Shown here: positions 23,393-32,120 of the stretch, piece after piece
How positions within the stretch are numbered: position 1 is the stretch's first letter
Layout: each line of letters starts with the position of its first letter
Assembly (NCBI GenBank): GCA_046327715.1
Contig: JAXLXY010000007.1
Span: 172,505-236,504, forward strand
DNA from: JADJOM01 sp046327715
GTDB lineage: Bacteria; Gemmatimonadota; Gemmatimonadetes; Gemmatimonadales; GWC2-71-9
Reading direction: 5' to 3'
Length of the DNA stretch: 64,000 nucleotides
The notes under the pieces: generated by a model
Told to the model about the DNA's origin: nothing
Seen by the model: the letters and a program-made list of their open reading frames with translations, nothing else
The model's database searches: none
Program-made: the position numbers and the translations under genes

Positions 23393-24235
23393 ATGCCCCG
23401 CACCATCCACGTCGCCCACTCGCCGGACTCCGACGACGCCTTCATGTTCTACGCCCTCGCCGAGGGCAAGATCGACACCGGCGACCTGCGCTACGTGCAC
23501 GAGCTCTCGGACATCGAGTCGCTGAACCGCCGGGCCCTCCAGGGCGAGCTCGAGGTGACCGCGGTCTCGATCCACGCCTACGCCTACCTCGCCGACCGCT
23601 ACGCCCTGCTCAGCAGCGGCTCCTCGATGGGCGACCGCTACGGCCCCCGCCTGGTGGCCACCACCGCCGCCCCCGCCGACCCGCGCGCGGCCTGCCGCGG
23701 CAAGCGGATCGCGGTCCCGGGCAAGCTCACCACCGCCTACCTGGCCCTCAAGCTCTACCAGCCCGACTTCGTCGAGGTGGTGGTGCCCTTCGACCAGATC
23801 GAGGACGCGGTGCTGGCCGGCACGGTGGACCTCGGCCTGCTCATCCACGAGGGCCAGCTGACCTTCCCGGAGCGGGGCCTGCACCTGTGGGCCGACATGG
23901 GCGAGTGGTGGTTCGCCGAGACCGGCCTCCCGCTCCCCCTGGGCGGCAACGTGGTCCGCCGCGACCTCGGCGAGGCCACCGTGCGGCAGGTGGCCCGCGA
24001 CCTCAAGGACAGCATCGTCTACGCCCTCGAGCACCGCCGCCCGGCCCTGGAGCACGCCAAGCAGTTCAACCGGGGCATCGGCGACGAGAAGACCGACCGG
24101 TTCGTCGGGATGTACGTCAACGACTGGACGGTGGACTACGGCGAGCGGGGCCGGCAGGCGGTGCGGGAGCTGCTCCGCCGCGGCCACGCCGCCGGCCTGA
24201 TCCCCCACCCGGTCCAGGTGGAGTTCGTGGGGTAG
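23393..24235 (+). CDS. mqnD: 1,4-dihydroxy-6-naphthoate synthase
   Basis: 280 aa, family length. The signature AHSPDSDDAFMFYALAEGK (residues 7-25), the substrate-site SIHAYAYL, and IHEGQLTF plus the C-terminal DEKTDRFVGMYVN identify MqnD of the futalosine (menaquinone) pathway. It converts cyclic dehypoxanthinyl futalosine to 1,4-dihydroxy-6-naphthoate. Therefore the organism probably makes menaquinone by the futalosine route rather than MenA-F. Other mqn genes are not in this window. A weak TACTGC lies just before the ATG, and no clear ribosome site is seen. A GGGGGCGGG hairpin follows the stop. Confidence 0.93.
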   Translation: MPRTIHVAHSPDSDDAFMFYALAEGKIDTGDLRYVHELSDIESLNRRALQGELEVTAVSIHAYAYLADRYALLSSGSSMGDRYGPRLVATTAAPADPRAACRGKRIAVPGKLTTAYLALKLYQPDFVEVVVPFDQIEDAVLAGTVDLGLLIHEGQLTFPERGLHLWADMGEWWFAETGLPLPLGGNVVRRDLGEATVRQVARDLKDSIVYALEHRRPALEHAKQFNRGIGDEKTDRFVGMYVNDWTVDYGERGRQAVRELLRRGHAAGLIPHPVQVEFVG

Positions 24236-24250
24236 GCCGGGCGGACCAGG

Positions 24251-24289
24251 GGGGGCGGGAGGCGGCCGGGGGGAGGGGCACCCGCCCCC
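24251..24289 (+). terminator. Hairpin after mqnD
   Basis: A 9-bp stem, GGGGGCGGG pairing with CCCGCCCCC, around a 21-nt loop. A pyrimidine-rich tract with few T follows. It starts 16 nt after the mqnD stop. Moderate support. Confidence 0.45.
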
Positions 24290-24330
24290 TTCCCCCGTCC
24301 CTATTCCCCTTTCCCCCCGCCGTCACCGAG

Positions 24331-24336
24331 TATAAT
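24331..24336 (+). promoter_or_regulatory. Consensus -10 TATAAT before the HD-GYP gene
   Basis: The only perfect TATAAT found in a clear promoter position in the window. It lies 53 nt upstream of the GTG at 24390, giving a leader with its own ribosome site. No good -35 is seen at 16-18 bp. Confidence 0.6.
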
Positions 24337-24389
24337 CTTCCCTCACATAGGGTTAGCCAACCCGGAAACCACTTCCTCCCGGAGTTTCG

Positions 24390-25454
24390 GTGCCGCTGGC
24401 CGACGCCCCGATCAGCGTCCTCGTGGTGGATGACGAGGAGCCGATCCGGAATGCGCTCAAGAAGTTCCTGAACCAGCAAGGCTACGACGTCGTCACCGCC
24501 GCCTCCGGTGACGAGGCACTGCGCGTGCTGCAACGCCAGAAGGTCTCGGTGGTGCTGCTCGACGTGCGGATGCCGGGGAAGAGCGGGATCGACCTGGTGC
24601 CCCAGGTGCTGGAGCTGGAGCCGAGCCTGGCCGTGCTCATGCTGACGGCCGTCAACGACGCCACCACCGCCGCGCTCTGCATGCAGCGCGGGGCGATGGA
24701 CTACCTCACCAAGCCGATCGACCTCTCCGACCTGGCGCGCGCCATCCTGCGCGCCATCCGCCGCCGCGACAGCCAGATCGAGCAGGCCAACCTCAACCAG
24801 TGGCTCAAGGAAGAGGTGGCGGTCCGCACCGCGGAGCTGCGGCGCGAGCGGGCCAAGCTGGAGCGGCTCTCGGTGGCCACGCTCGAGGCCCTGGTGAACG
24901 CCCTGGAGGCCAAGGACCCCTTCATCCGCGGCCACTCCGCGCGGGTGGCCGACATGGGCGCGATGGTCGCGGCCGAGCTGGGGATGAGCGACGAGCAGAT
25001 CGAGCAGGTCCGCATGGGCGGCCGGCTGCACGACATCGGCAAGATCGGCATCCGCGAGGACATCCTGAGCAAGGAAGGGCCGCTCACCGCGGACGAGTAC
25101 GAGCTGGTCAAGCAGCACGTGGTGATCGGCTCCCAGATTCTCTCCCCGCTGGCCCACCTGGGCGAGATCATCGCCTTCGTGCGCAGCCACCACGAGCGCT
25201 GGGACGGCCAGGGCTACCCCGATCACCTGAAGGGGGAGGAGATCGCGCTCGGCGCCCGGGTGCTGGCGGCCGCGGAGATCTATGATGCCCTGACCACGGC
25301 GCGCCCCTACCAGGAGAAGATGCCGCCCGACGTGGCGGTGGAGCGGATGCGGGACCTCGCCGGATCGGTGCTGGACCCCACCGTCTACCACGCGCTCGAG
25401 GCCGCCGTGCGCCGGAGACAAGCCCTTGTCTTCCTTGACGATGCCCGCTCCTAG
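24390..25454 (+). CDS. Response regulator with HD-GYP c-di-GMP phosphodiesterase domain
   Basis: 354 aa. Receiver domain (about residues 8-125) with acidic pocket DDEE, phosphoacceptor D58 in LLDVRMPG, and Lys in LTKPIDL. A coiled coil (about 130-165) links to an HD-GYP domain with HDIGKIGI (HD at 214-215) and HHERWDGQGYP (GYP intact), so it is likely an active cyclic-di-GMP phosphodiesterase. GTG start, with GGAG 6 nt upstream. No cognate kinase is adjacent. A strong terminator separates it from the downstream receiver-HEAT-GT2 genes, but the c-di-GMP output fits control of that exopolysaccharide synthase. Confidence 0.92.
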   Translation: MPLADAPISVLVVDDEEPIRNALKKFLNQQGYDVVTAASGDEALRVLQRQKVSVVLLDVRMPGKSGIDLVPQVLELEPSLAVLMLTAVNDATTAALCMQRGAMDYLTKPIDLSDLARAILRAIRRRDSQIEQANLNQWLKEEVAVRTAELRRERAKLERLSVATLEALVNALEAKDPFIRGHSARVADMGAMVAAELGMSDEQIEQVRMGGRLHDIGKIGIREDILSKEGPLTADEYELVKQHVVIGSQILSPLAHLGEIIAFVRSHHERWDGQGYPDHLKGEEIALGARVLAAAEIYDALTTARPYQEKMPPDVAVERMRDLAGSVLDPTVYHALEAAVRRRQALVFLDDARS

Positions 25455-25484
25455 GACCCCGGCTCGCCCGGCTGCCGCTTCCCT

Positions 25485-25519
25485 GAAGGCCGCGCGCGAC
25501 GCGGCCTTCGGTCGTTTTT
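25485..25519 (+). terminator. Rho-independent terminator after the HD-GYP gene
   Basis: A 9-bp GC-rich stem (GAAGGCCGC with GCGGCCTTC), a 7-nt loop and a TTTTT run shortly downstream. It separates the HD-GYP gene from the receiver gene. Confidence 0.85.
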
Positions 25520-25556
25520 GTGATGTGGATCGTACCGACCGGACCGGGGCCGCCTG

Positions 25557-25928
25557 ATGTCCCGCCTGGCCCTCATCATCGAGGATGACCCGGACCAGCG
25601 CCGGCTGCTCGAGCGGATGCTGGGCGCCAGCGGCTGGCGCGTCGAGGCCGCGCCCGATGGCGAGGCGGGCCTGGCGCTGGCCGCCGAGCGGCGGCCCGAC
25701 GTGATCGTGCTCGATGTCATGATGCCGCGGCTGAACGGCTACCAGACCTGCCGCCGGCTCAAGGCGGAGCCCGTCACCGCCGCGATCCCGGTCGTCATCG
25801 TCACCACCAAGGACCAGCCGGCCGACGAGTTCTGGGCCCGCGAGGTCGGCGCCGACGCCTTCCTCGCCAAGCCGGTGGACGTGCGGCAGCTGACCGAACT
25901 GCTCGACCGCCTCACGGGGCCCCGGTGA
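25557..25928 (+). CDS. Stand-alone receiver-domain protein
   Basis: 123 aa, a single CheY-like receiver: EDD acidic cluster near the N-terminus, phosphoacceptor D53 in IVLDVMMPRLNG, T/K switch residues (VTTK, FLAKPVD). It has no output domain. It overlaps the HEAT-repeat gene by GTGA, so it is very likely co-translated. It may act as a phosphorylation-dependent partner of the HEAT protein or the synthase, as single receivers do in other scaffolded systems (inference). An AT-poor 47-bp gap separates it from the terminator upstream. Confidence 0.88.
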   Translation: MSRLALIIEDDPDQRRLLERMLGASGWRVEAAPDGEAGLALAAERRPDVIVLDVMMPRLNGYQTCRRLKAEPVTAAIPVVIVTTKDQPADEFWAREVGADAFLAKPVDVRQLTELLDRLTGPR

Positions 25929-28900
25929 CCCTGCTCCGCCTGATCCTCCTCTTTGCCGCGACGGTCGTCGCGATCGGCCTCCTCGGCATCGTGGCCTGGC
26001 TGATCTATGCCGCGTGGCTCGGCCGGGTGGAACGGCGGCTGGCCCAGCGGAAGGGGCTCTACCGCGAGGTGGTGGCGGGGCTGGCCCAGCGGGAGAAGGC
26101 GCTGCTCGAGCCGGAGCTGCTGCAGCTCCGCACCCTGCGCGACTTCGAGGCGCTGGAGGCGCTGCTCGAGGAGCAGGCCCGCGGCCTCACCGAGCGGCCG
26201 GCCTGGCTGCTCGACACCTACGACCGCCTGGGCCTGGTCGACAAGTACATCACCCGGCTGCGCACCGCGCGGGAGTGGCGGGAGCGGGCGTTCGCCGCCG
26301 AGCTGCTCGGGCGGGTGGGCAATGCCAAGGCGGTGCCGGCGCTGCTCGAGACCATCGGCGCCACCCGCACCGAGGACGCCGACGTGCGGGAGATCGCCCT
26401 CCGGGCGCTGGCCCGCATCGCCGACCCCCGCGCGGTGGAGCCGCTGGTCGAGGCGCTCAAGCAGGCGGAGAACTGGCTGGCCCCGCGCATCGCCGACATC
26501 CTGGTGCGCCACGGCGGGCCGGTGGTTGAGCCGATGCTGGCCTTCCTGCGCGACCCCACCCGGCACCCCGCCCGCGCCTGGGCCGCGAACATCCTCGGCG
26601 AGCTGAAGGTCCAGAGCGCCTTCCCGGTGCTCATCGCGGCGCTCAAGGACATGGACGACGAGGTGCGCGCCAAGGTGGCCGGCGCCCTGGGCAAGCTGGG
26701 CGACCGCCGCGCCGTCACCTACCTGCTCGACCACCTGCTCTCCGACCCCGCCCCGTTCGTCCGGGCGCGCATCGCCAGCGCCCTGGGGCAGTTCGCCGAC
26801 GGCGAGGTGATCGACCGGCTGGTGCGCGCCCTCGGCGACCCGGCGTGGTGGGTCCGCATGCGGAGCGTCGAGGCGCTGGAGCAGATCGGCCCGGCCGCCG
26901 AGACGCCGCTCTCCGTGGCCCTCGACGACCCCGACCCCGAGATCCGCATCCGGGCCGCGGTGGCGCTGGAGCGACTCGGCGTGCCCAGCCGCCTCGTGGG
27001 GCTGATCGAGCGCGGCGAGGATTCGCCCGACACCCACGCGATGCTGGTCAAGTTCGGGGTGGCGGGCGCGCGCGAGCTCCTGGCCGAGCACCTGCTGCAC
27101 CCCTCGCCGCGCGTGCGGCGGGCGGTGGTGGCCGCCGTCCGCCAGACCGACCGCCGCGACCTCGGCGTGGAGCTGATCGAGCGGGCCCGGCAGGACAGCG
27201 AGCCCGCCATCCGGGCCGAGGCGCTCGAGGTGCTGCACGCCCTCGCGGTGCGCGAGGCGGTCCCCGCCGCCCTCGACGCGCTGGGCGATGCCGACGAGCG
27301 GGTGCGTGCCGCGGCCACCGCGCTCATCGGCGACCTCGGTGGCAGCGAGCTCGCCGGCGTGATCCTCCCCCGCTCCACCGACCGGGAGCCGCTGGTGCGC
27401 GCCGCCGCCGCCCGGGCCCTGGGCCTCATCCACGCCGCCGGCGCCGATCGCGAGTTCTCCCGGCTGTTGCGCGACCCCGAAGCCCTGGTCCGCGCCGCGG
27501 CGGCCGATGGCGTGGCCGAGACGGGCTGGCGCGGGGCCGCCCCGCTGCTGGTGGAGCTGCTGGCCGACAGCGAATCCGCGGTGCGTGCCGCCGCCGCCCA
27601 CGCCCTGGGGGAGCTCGGCGTCGCCGACGCCGTGCCGGCCCTGGTGCGAAGCTACCGGGACGCGGAGCCGGCCTTCGCCGACGCCATCACCGCGGCGGTG
27701 GCCCGGATCGACCGCGACCAGCTCGGCGCGATCATCGACCTGCTGCTCGAGCGGGACGACGCCGCGGGGCGGGTGCGGCTGGTGCGGACCATCGGCGGGC
27801 TGCGCCCGCCCCATCCGCTGCCGCTGCTCGCGTCGCTCTTCCGTGACCACGCGCCGGCCGTCCGCGCCGCGACCGCCGATGTCCTGGGCCGCACCGGCGA
27901 GGAGCAGGCCACCGACCTGCTGCTGGCCGGGCTCGACGATCCCGACGCCGAGGTGCGCGCGCGGTGCGTGGACGGGCTGGTGCGGCTGGGCCGGGAAACC
28001 GCCTCGCTGCGGCTGCTCACCCTGCTGCAGCAGGACCCCTCGCCCCTGGTGCGGGAGCGCGCGGCGCTCGCCACGGGCATCTTCCGCGCCCCGGGCGGCG
28101 AGGTGGCGCTGCTCGCCATCTGCCACCAGGACCAGCCGGCGGCGGTCCGGGTGGCGGCGGTGCTGGCCCTCGGCGCCTACGACCAGGAGAGCCTGGTGGC
28201 GCGGGTGGTGGAGATGGCCGACGAGCAGGAGCTGCGTGAGCTGCTGCGCGAGCGGCTCAAGCAGGACGCCGAGTTCCGCCTCCTCGGCCTCCGCCTGCGG
28301 GAGGCGCGGCACGTCGAGCTGCGCGCCCTGGGGAGCACCAGCCGGGAGCAGATGGAGCAGACCCTGGCCGATGGCATGCGGGGCGTGCTGTCGCCCGAGC
28401 AGCGGGTGCGGCTGGTGGCCGGCCTGCGCGTGTTCCAGGGCGAGCGCAGCCGCAGCGCGCTGCTCACGGTGGTCCGGAGCGATCCCGACCCCGGGGTGCG
28501 CGCCGCGGCGCTCACCGCCGTGGGCGGCATGCTCGACGCCGACGAGCTGCACCTCACCGCCACCCGCGCGCTGGCCGATCCCAACCGCAGCGTGCGGCAC
28601 GCGGCCGTGGCGCTGTTCCAGCGCGTGGCGCCCGAGAAGGGGCTCCCCGGCCTGGTCCGCCTGCTGCGTTCCGAGGACGACCCGGTCGTGCTCAAGGCCG
28701 TCGCGGAGCAGGCCGAGGCCGCCTTCCCCGCCTTCCTGGACCTGGCGCTCGGCCTCGACCGCGACGGGCAGGAGGCCATCCTGCTCACCCGGATCGCGCG
28801 GCACATGCATCACCCCGACCTGCGGCGGGTGCTGGGCGTGGTGGGGATGAGCCAGGCCACGCCGGTGCGGGAGGCGGTGGGCCAGCTGTGGGGCGCCCGC

Positions 28901-29437
28901 CCGGACCTCGCCGACGCGGCCGCGCTCGAGGAGCTCACCGTGGACCCGGCGGTGCCGGTGCGCCGCGCGGCCGCGCGGGCCTGGGCCGCCGCCCGCCGCT
29001 TCGACCGGCTGGCCGCGATGCTCGGCGACCCCGATCCCGGGGTGCGGCAGGACATCGCGGTCGCCTTCCTCGACGCCCCCGATACCGCGGCGCTCGAGCC
29101 GCTGTTCCTCGACCCCGACGAGATGGTCCGCGCGACGCTCTTCGCCACCCGGTTGCTGCGCGGCGAGTGGTCCGAGACGCCGGCGTCCTTCGTGATCTCG
29201 CGCTCCGCCGCGGCCACCGCCATCCGCCAGGCCCAGCCGGTCGAGACCCTGCGCGAGGTGGCGCGCGACGACCGCGACCCCGCGCGCCGGCTGCCCGCCG
29301 CCCTGGCCCTCGCCGTCCTGGGCGACGAGTCGGCCTACACCGTCATGCGCGCCGACCCCGAGTGGACCATCCGCGACCGGGTGGGCCGCATGCTCGCCGG
29401 CTGGCGCGAGCCGCCCGCCAGCCGGCACTCCGCGTGA
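25925..29437 (+). CDS. Giant membrane-anchored HEAT-repeat protein
   Basis: 1170 aa. One N-terminal membrane helix (about residues 5-30) is followed by about 30 helical HEAT/PBS-lyase-type repeats to the end, with the recurrent pattern D..P.VR..AA.ALG.LG....V..L...L.D (for example about residues 125-470 and 480-760). No enzymatic motif is seen. The anchored solenoid probably faces the cytoplasm and serves as a scaffold. It is flanked by a receiver (GTGA overlap) and a processive GT2 synthase (GTGA overlap). This implies a single assembly of regulator, scaffold and synthase. A function in exopolysaccharide secretion is inferred from these neighbours only. Confidence 0.85.
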   Translation: MTLLRLILLFAATVVAIGLLGIVAWLIYAAWLGRVERRLAQRKGLYREVVAGLAQREKALLEPELLQLRTLRDFEALEALLEEQARGLTERPAWLLDTYDRLGLVDKYITRLRTAREWRERAFAAELLGRVGNAKAVPALLETIGATRTEDADVREIALRALARIADPRAVEPLVEALKQAENWLAPRIADILVRHGGPVVEPMLAFLRDPTRHPARAWAANILGELKVQSAFPVLIAALKDMDDEVRAKVAGALGKLGDRRAVTYLLDHLLSDPAPFVRARIASALGQFADGEVIDRLVRALGDPAWWVRMRSVEALEQIGPAAETPLSVALDDPDPEIRIRAAVALERLGVPSRLVGLIERGEDSPDTHAMLVKFGVAGARELLAEHLLHPSPRVRRAVVAAVRQTDRRDLGVELIERARQDSEPAIRAEALEVLHALAVREAVPAALDALGDADERVRAAATALIGDLGGSELAGVILPRSTDREPLVRAAAARALGLIHAAGADREFSRLLRDPEALVRAAAADGVAETGWRGAAPLLVELLADSESAVRAAAAHALGELGVADAVPALVRSYRDAEPAFADAITAAVARIDRDQLGAIIDLLLERDDAAGRVRLVRTIGGLRPPHPLPLLASLFRDHAPAVRAATADVLGRTGEEQATDLLLAGLDDPDAEVRARCVDGLVRLGRETASLRLLTLLQQDPSPLVRERAALATGIFRAPGGEVALLAICHQDQPAAVRVAAVLALGAYDQESLVARVVEMADEQELRELLRERLKQDAEFRLLGLRLREARHVELRALGSTSREQMEQTLADGMRGVLSPEQRVRLVAGLRVFQGERSRSALLTVVRSDPDPGVRAAALTAVGGMLDADELHLTATRALADPNRSVRHAAVALFQRVAPEKGLPGLVRLLRSEDDPVVLKAVAEQAEAAFPAFLDLALGLDRDGQEAILLTRIARHMHHPDLRRVLGVVGMSQATPVREAVGQLWGARPDLADAAALEELTVDPAVPVRRAAARAWAAARRFDRLAAMLGDPDPGVRQDIAVAFLDAPDTAALEPLFLDPDEMVRATLFATRLLRGEWSETPASFVISRSAAATAIRQAQPVETLREVARDDRDPARRLPAALALAVLGDESAYTVMRADPEWTIRDRVGRMLAGWREPPASRHSA

Positions 29438-30996
29438 CCGGCGAGCGGGTCGCCGCCGTCGCCTCGGCCATCGGGCTGGTGCTCCAGCCCGTCTTCCTCG
29501 GCTACTTCCTGCTGTACAACGGCTACATGCTGCTGCTGATCCTGCTGTCCGCGCGCCAGGTGCGCCGGCGGGTGGCGGGCCACTTCGTCGAGGACCTCGA
29601 CCTCATCGACGACAGCGACTACACCAAGCCGCTGACGATGGTGGTGCCGGCGTTCAACGAGGAGGTGACGATCGTCGACAGCGTCACCAACCTGGTGCAC
29701 TGCGACTATCCCCGCTTCGAGGTCGTGGTGGTGAACGACGGCTCCAGCGACCGCACCCTCGCGGTGCTCAAGGAGGCCTTCCGCCTCCGCCGGACCGACC
29801 TCCCCTACCGCGACGCCATCGGCACCGCGCGGGTCCGGGCCATGTACGTGGCCACCGTGCCACTGCCGCGCAACGTCTCCCAGCTGGTGGTCATCGACAA
29901 GGAGAACGCCGGCAAGGCCGACGCCCTCAACGCCGGCATCAACTGCTCCACCGCGCCCTACTTCGTGAGCCTCGACGCCGACAGCATCCTCGACCTGCGC
30001 GCGCTCAAGGAGCTGATGCGCATGGTCCAGGAGGACCCCCGCATCGTGGCCGTGGGCGGCCAGGTGGCGATCGCCAACGGCTGCACCATCCGCGGCGGCC
30101 GGGTGGTGAGCGTGGGCCTGCCCACCCATCCGTGGGCCCGGTTCCAGATGGTGGAGTACCTGCGCTCCTTCACCACCGGGCGCACCGGGCTCGACCGCCT
30201 CGACTCGGTGCTCATCCTCTCCGGCGTCTTCGCGGTCTTCGAGAAGGAGACGGTGATCCGCGCCGGGGGGTACCTCACGCCGCTGGTGCAGCACCGGCTG
30301 GTGGGGGAGTATGTCGGCGACCGCGCCGGGACCGTGTGCGAGGACATGGAAATCGTGGTCCGGCTGCACCGCTTCGTGCGCGACAAGCTGCGCACCCGCC
30401 GCGTGGCCTTCCTCCCCCACCCCGTGGCCTGGACCGAGGTGCCCGAGCGGCTGGAGTCGCTCCGCAAGCAGCGCGGACGCTGGTACCGCGGCCTGCGCGA
30501 GTCGCTCTTCTACCACCGTGACATGCTGTTCCGGAAGAAGTACGGACGGATCGGGTGGTTCGCCCTGCCCTCGTTCTGGCTGTTCGAGTACTACGGGCCC
30601 ATGATCGAGGCGATCGGCTACCTCTTCGTGACCGCCTTCCTGGTGATGGAGTGGATCTTCCAGGTGCCGATCCTCAACGAGCAGTACGCGGTGGCGTTCC
30701 TGCTGGCCTCGCTCGGCTGGGGCACGCTGGTCAACATCTTCGCGGTGCTGGTCGGCGCCTGGCGCTTCCGCTACGGCCTCGCCGACCGCCTGCAGCGCGG
30801 CCTGCTCCCGTTCAACCGCAAGCGCGACGTCCTGATCCTGCTCGGCTACGCCGTGCTGGAGAACTTCTTCTGGCGCCCCCTCACCCTCTACTGGCGCCTG
30901 CGCGGCCTGTGGGACGCCTGGCGCGGCAAGAGCGGCTGGGAGAAGTTTGCCCGCCAGGGGTTCCAGAAGCACCCGGAGGCCTCCCGTGCGGCCTGA
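29434..30996 (+). CDS. Processive family 2 glycosyltransferase (exopolysaccharide synthase)
   Basis: 520 aa. Two membrane helices at the N-terminus (about 10-40), then a GT2 domain with VPAFNEEVT, VVNDGSSD, DKENAGKADALNAGI, SLDADSIL (DxD), EDMEIVVRLH and QRGRW (the Q-x2-RW motif of processive synthases). At least three C-terminal helices follow (about 385-490). The layout resembles PgaC/IcaA and hyaluronan synthase, so it probably polymerises and extrudes a beta-linked glycan. There is no PilZ domain. Starts in the stop of the HEAT gene, and its last codons overlap the start of the next gene. Which sugar is polymerised cannot be read from the sequence. Confidence 0.88.
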   Translation: MTGERVAAVASAIGLVLQPVFLGYFLLYNGYMLLLILLSARQVRRRVAGHFVEDLDLIDDSDYTKPLTMVVPAFNEEVTIVDSVTNLVHCDYPRFEVVVVNDGSSDRTLAVLKEAFRLRRTDLPYRDAIGTARVRAMYVATVPLPRNVSQLVVIDKENAGKADALNAGINCSTAPYFVSLDADSILDLRALKELMRMVQEDPRIVAVGGQVAIANGCTIRGGRVVSVGLPTHPWARFQMVEYLRSFTTGRTGLDRLDSVLILSGVFAVFEKETVIRAGGYLTPLVQHRLVGEYVGDRAGTVCEDMEIVVRLHRFVRDKLRTRRVAFLPHPVAWTEVPERLESLRKQRGRWYRGLRESLFYHRDMLFRKKYGRIGWFALPSFWLFEYYGPMIEAIGYLFVTAFLVMEWIFQVPILNEQYAVAFLLASLGWGTLVNIFAVLVGAWRFRYGLADRLQRGLLPFNRKRDVLILLGYAVLENFFWRPLTLYWRLRGLWDAWRGKSGWEKFARQGFQKHPEASRAA

Positions 30997-32032
30997 ACGG
31001 CAGTCCCTGCGGATCCTGGTCGTTGACGACGATCCCGACTACGCCCGGCTGGTCACCACGGTGCTCGAGCAGGCCGGCCACGGGCGCGCCCCGGTGGCCA
31101 CGACCATCGCGCAGGCCCTCGCGCTCGCGTCGGAGGCGGACCTGGTGCTGCTCGACCACCAGCTCCCCGACGGCCAGGGCCTCGCGGTGCTGCCCGCGTT
31201 CCGCGCGCTCCCCGGGCGGCCCGCGGTGGTGCTGGTCACCGCCCACGGCGACGAGGCGCTGGCCGCCGAGGCGCTGCGGGCCGGGGCCGACGACTACCTG
31301 ATCAAGGACCCCTCCCTGCCCGCGCTGCTGCCGCGGGTGGTGGAACGCCACCGGCGCCAGCGTGCCCTGCGCGATGCGCTGGCCGCCGCCGAACGCGACC
31401 TGGTCCACGCCGAGCGGCTGGCGGCCATCGGCCAGCTCAACGTCACGCTGCACCACAACATCAACAATCCGCTGATGGCGGCCTACGCCGAGCTCGCGCT
31501 GCTGATCGACGATCCCTCGGTGCCGGCCGATCACCGCACCTCCCTGCTGGCCATCCGGGAGCAGCTGGAGCGGATCCGCCAGACGCTGGAGCGGGTGGGC
31601 ACCCTGCGCCACGACCGCACCACGCCGTACCTCGAGCACATCCCCATGATCGACCTCTCCCGCCGCACCCAGGCGGTGCCCGTCTTCCTGGGCGAGGCGG
31701 TGCTGCACCTGCCCGACCAGGACACCGAGCGGGTGGTGGCGATGCTGCTCCGGCACGCCGGCTTCGGCGTGACCCGGGTGACGGGCGCCGGGGAACTCAC
31801 CAGCCGGGCCTCGGAATCCGGCGTCGTGGTGGTGCTGATCCACGGCAGCGGCGCCCCCGGCACCGACCCCCTGGGCGGCTTCCATCCGCCGCGGGTGCGC
31901 GACTACCGCGTGGTGGCACTCGTGCAGGGCGATCCCGCCCCCGCCCTCGCCGCCGGCGCCGACCACGTGGTCGGCCTGCCGTTCGACCCGGGGACGCTCA
32001 CCGGCGAGGTGCTGGCCACGCTGCGCGGCTGA
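30986..32032 (+). CDS. Receiver-DHp protein without a kinase domain
   Basis: 348 aa. Receiver (about residues 8-120) with DDD pocket and D57 in LLDHQLPDG. Then a HisKA-like dimerisation helix pair (about 140-215) with AIGQLNVTLHHNINNPL, phosphoacceptor His at 156/157. Last, about 245-348, is a receiver-like fold without the acidic pocket. The ATP-binding HATPase domain is absent and the usual H-E is H-N. It may therefore be a phosphotransfer or sequestering protein instead of a kinase. GTG start with GGAGG 6 nt upstream, 11 bp inside the synthase gene. Closes the receiver-HEAT-GT2 operon. Confidence 0.78.
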   Translation: MRPERQSLRILVVDDDPDYARLVTTVLEQAGHGRAPVATTIAQALALASEADLVLLDHQLPDGQGLAVLPAFRALPGRPAVVLVTAHGDEALAAEALRAGADDYLIKDPSLPALLPRVVERHRRQRALRDALAAAERDLVHAERLAAIGQLNVTLHHNINNPLMAAYAELALLIDDPSVPADHRTSLLAIREQLERIRQTLERVGTLRHDRTTPYLEHIPMIDLSRRTQAVPVFLGEAVLHLPDQDTERVVAMLLRHAGFGVTRVTGAGELTSRASESGVVVVLIHGSGAPGTDPLGGFHPPRVRDYRVVALVQGDPAPALAAGADHVVGLPFDPGTLTGEVLATLRG

Positions 32033-32120
32033 AGCGCCGGCCCGGCCAGCGCCGCGCCGCCCGCGCGCTTAGAATTCCCCCCGTCCCGCGGTCCCTTCCC
32101 CCGTCTCCCGGCCGGTCCCG

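Noticed and set aside
25739..29428. A very long open frame antisense to the HEAT-repeat gene
   Set aside because: It mirrors the GC-rich codon structure of the true gene, has low-complexity His/Gly/Arg composition and no domain; the sense strand has a clear repeat protein with overlaps to both neighbours.
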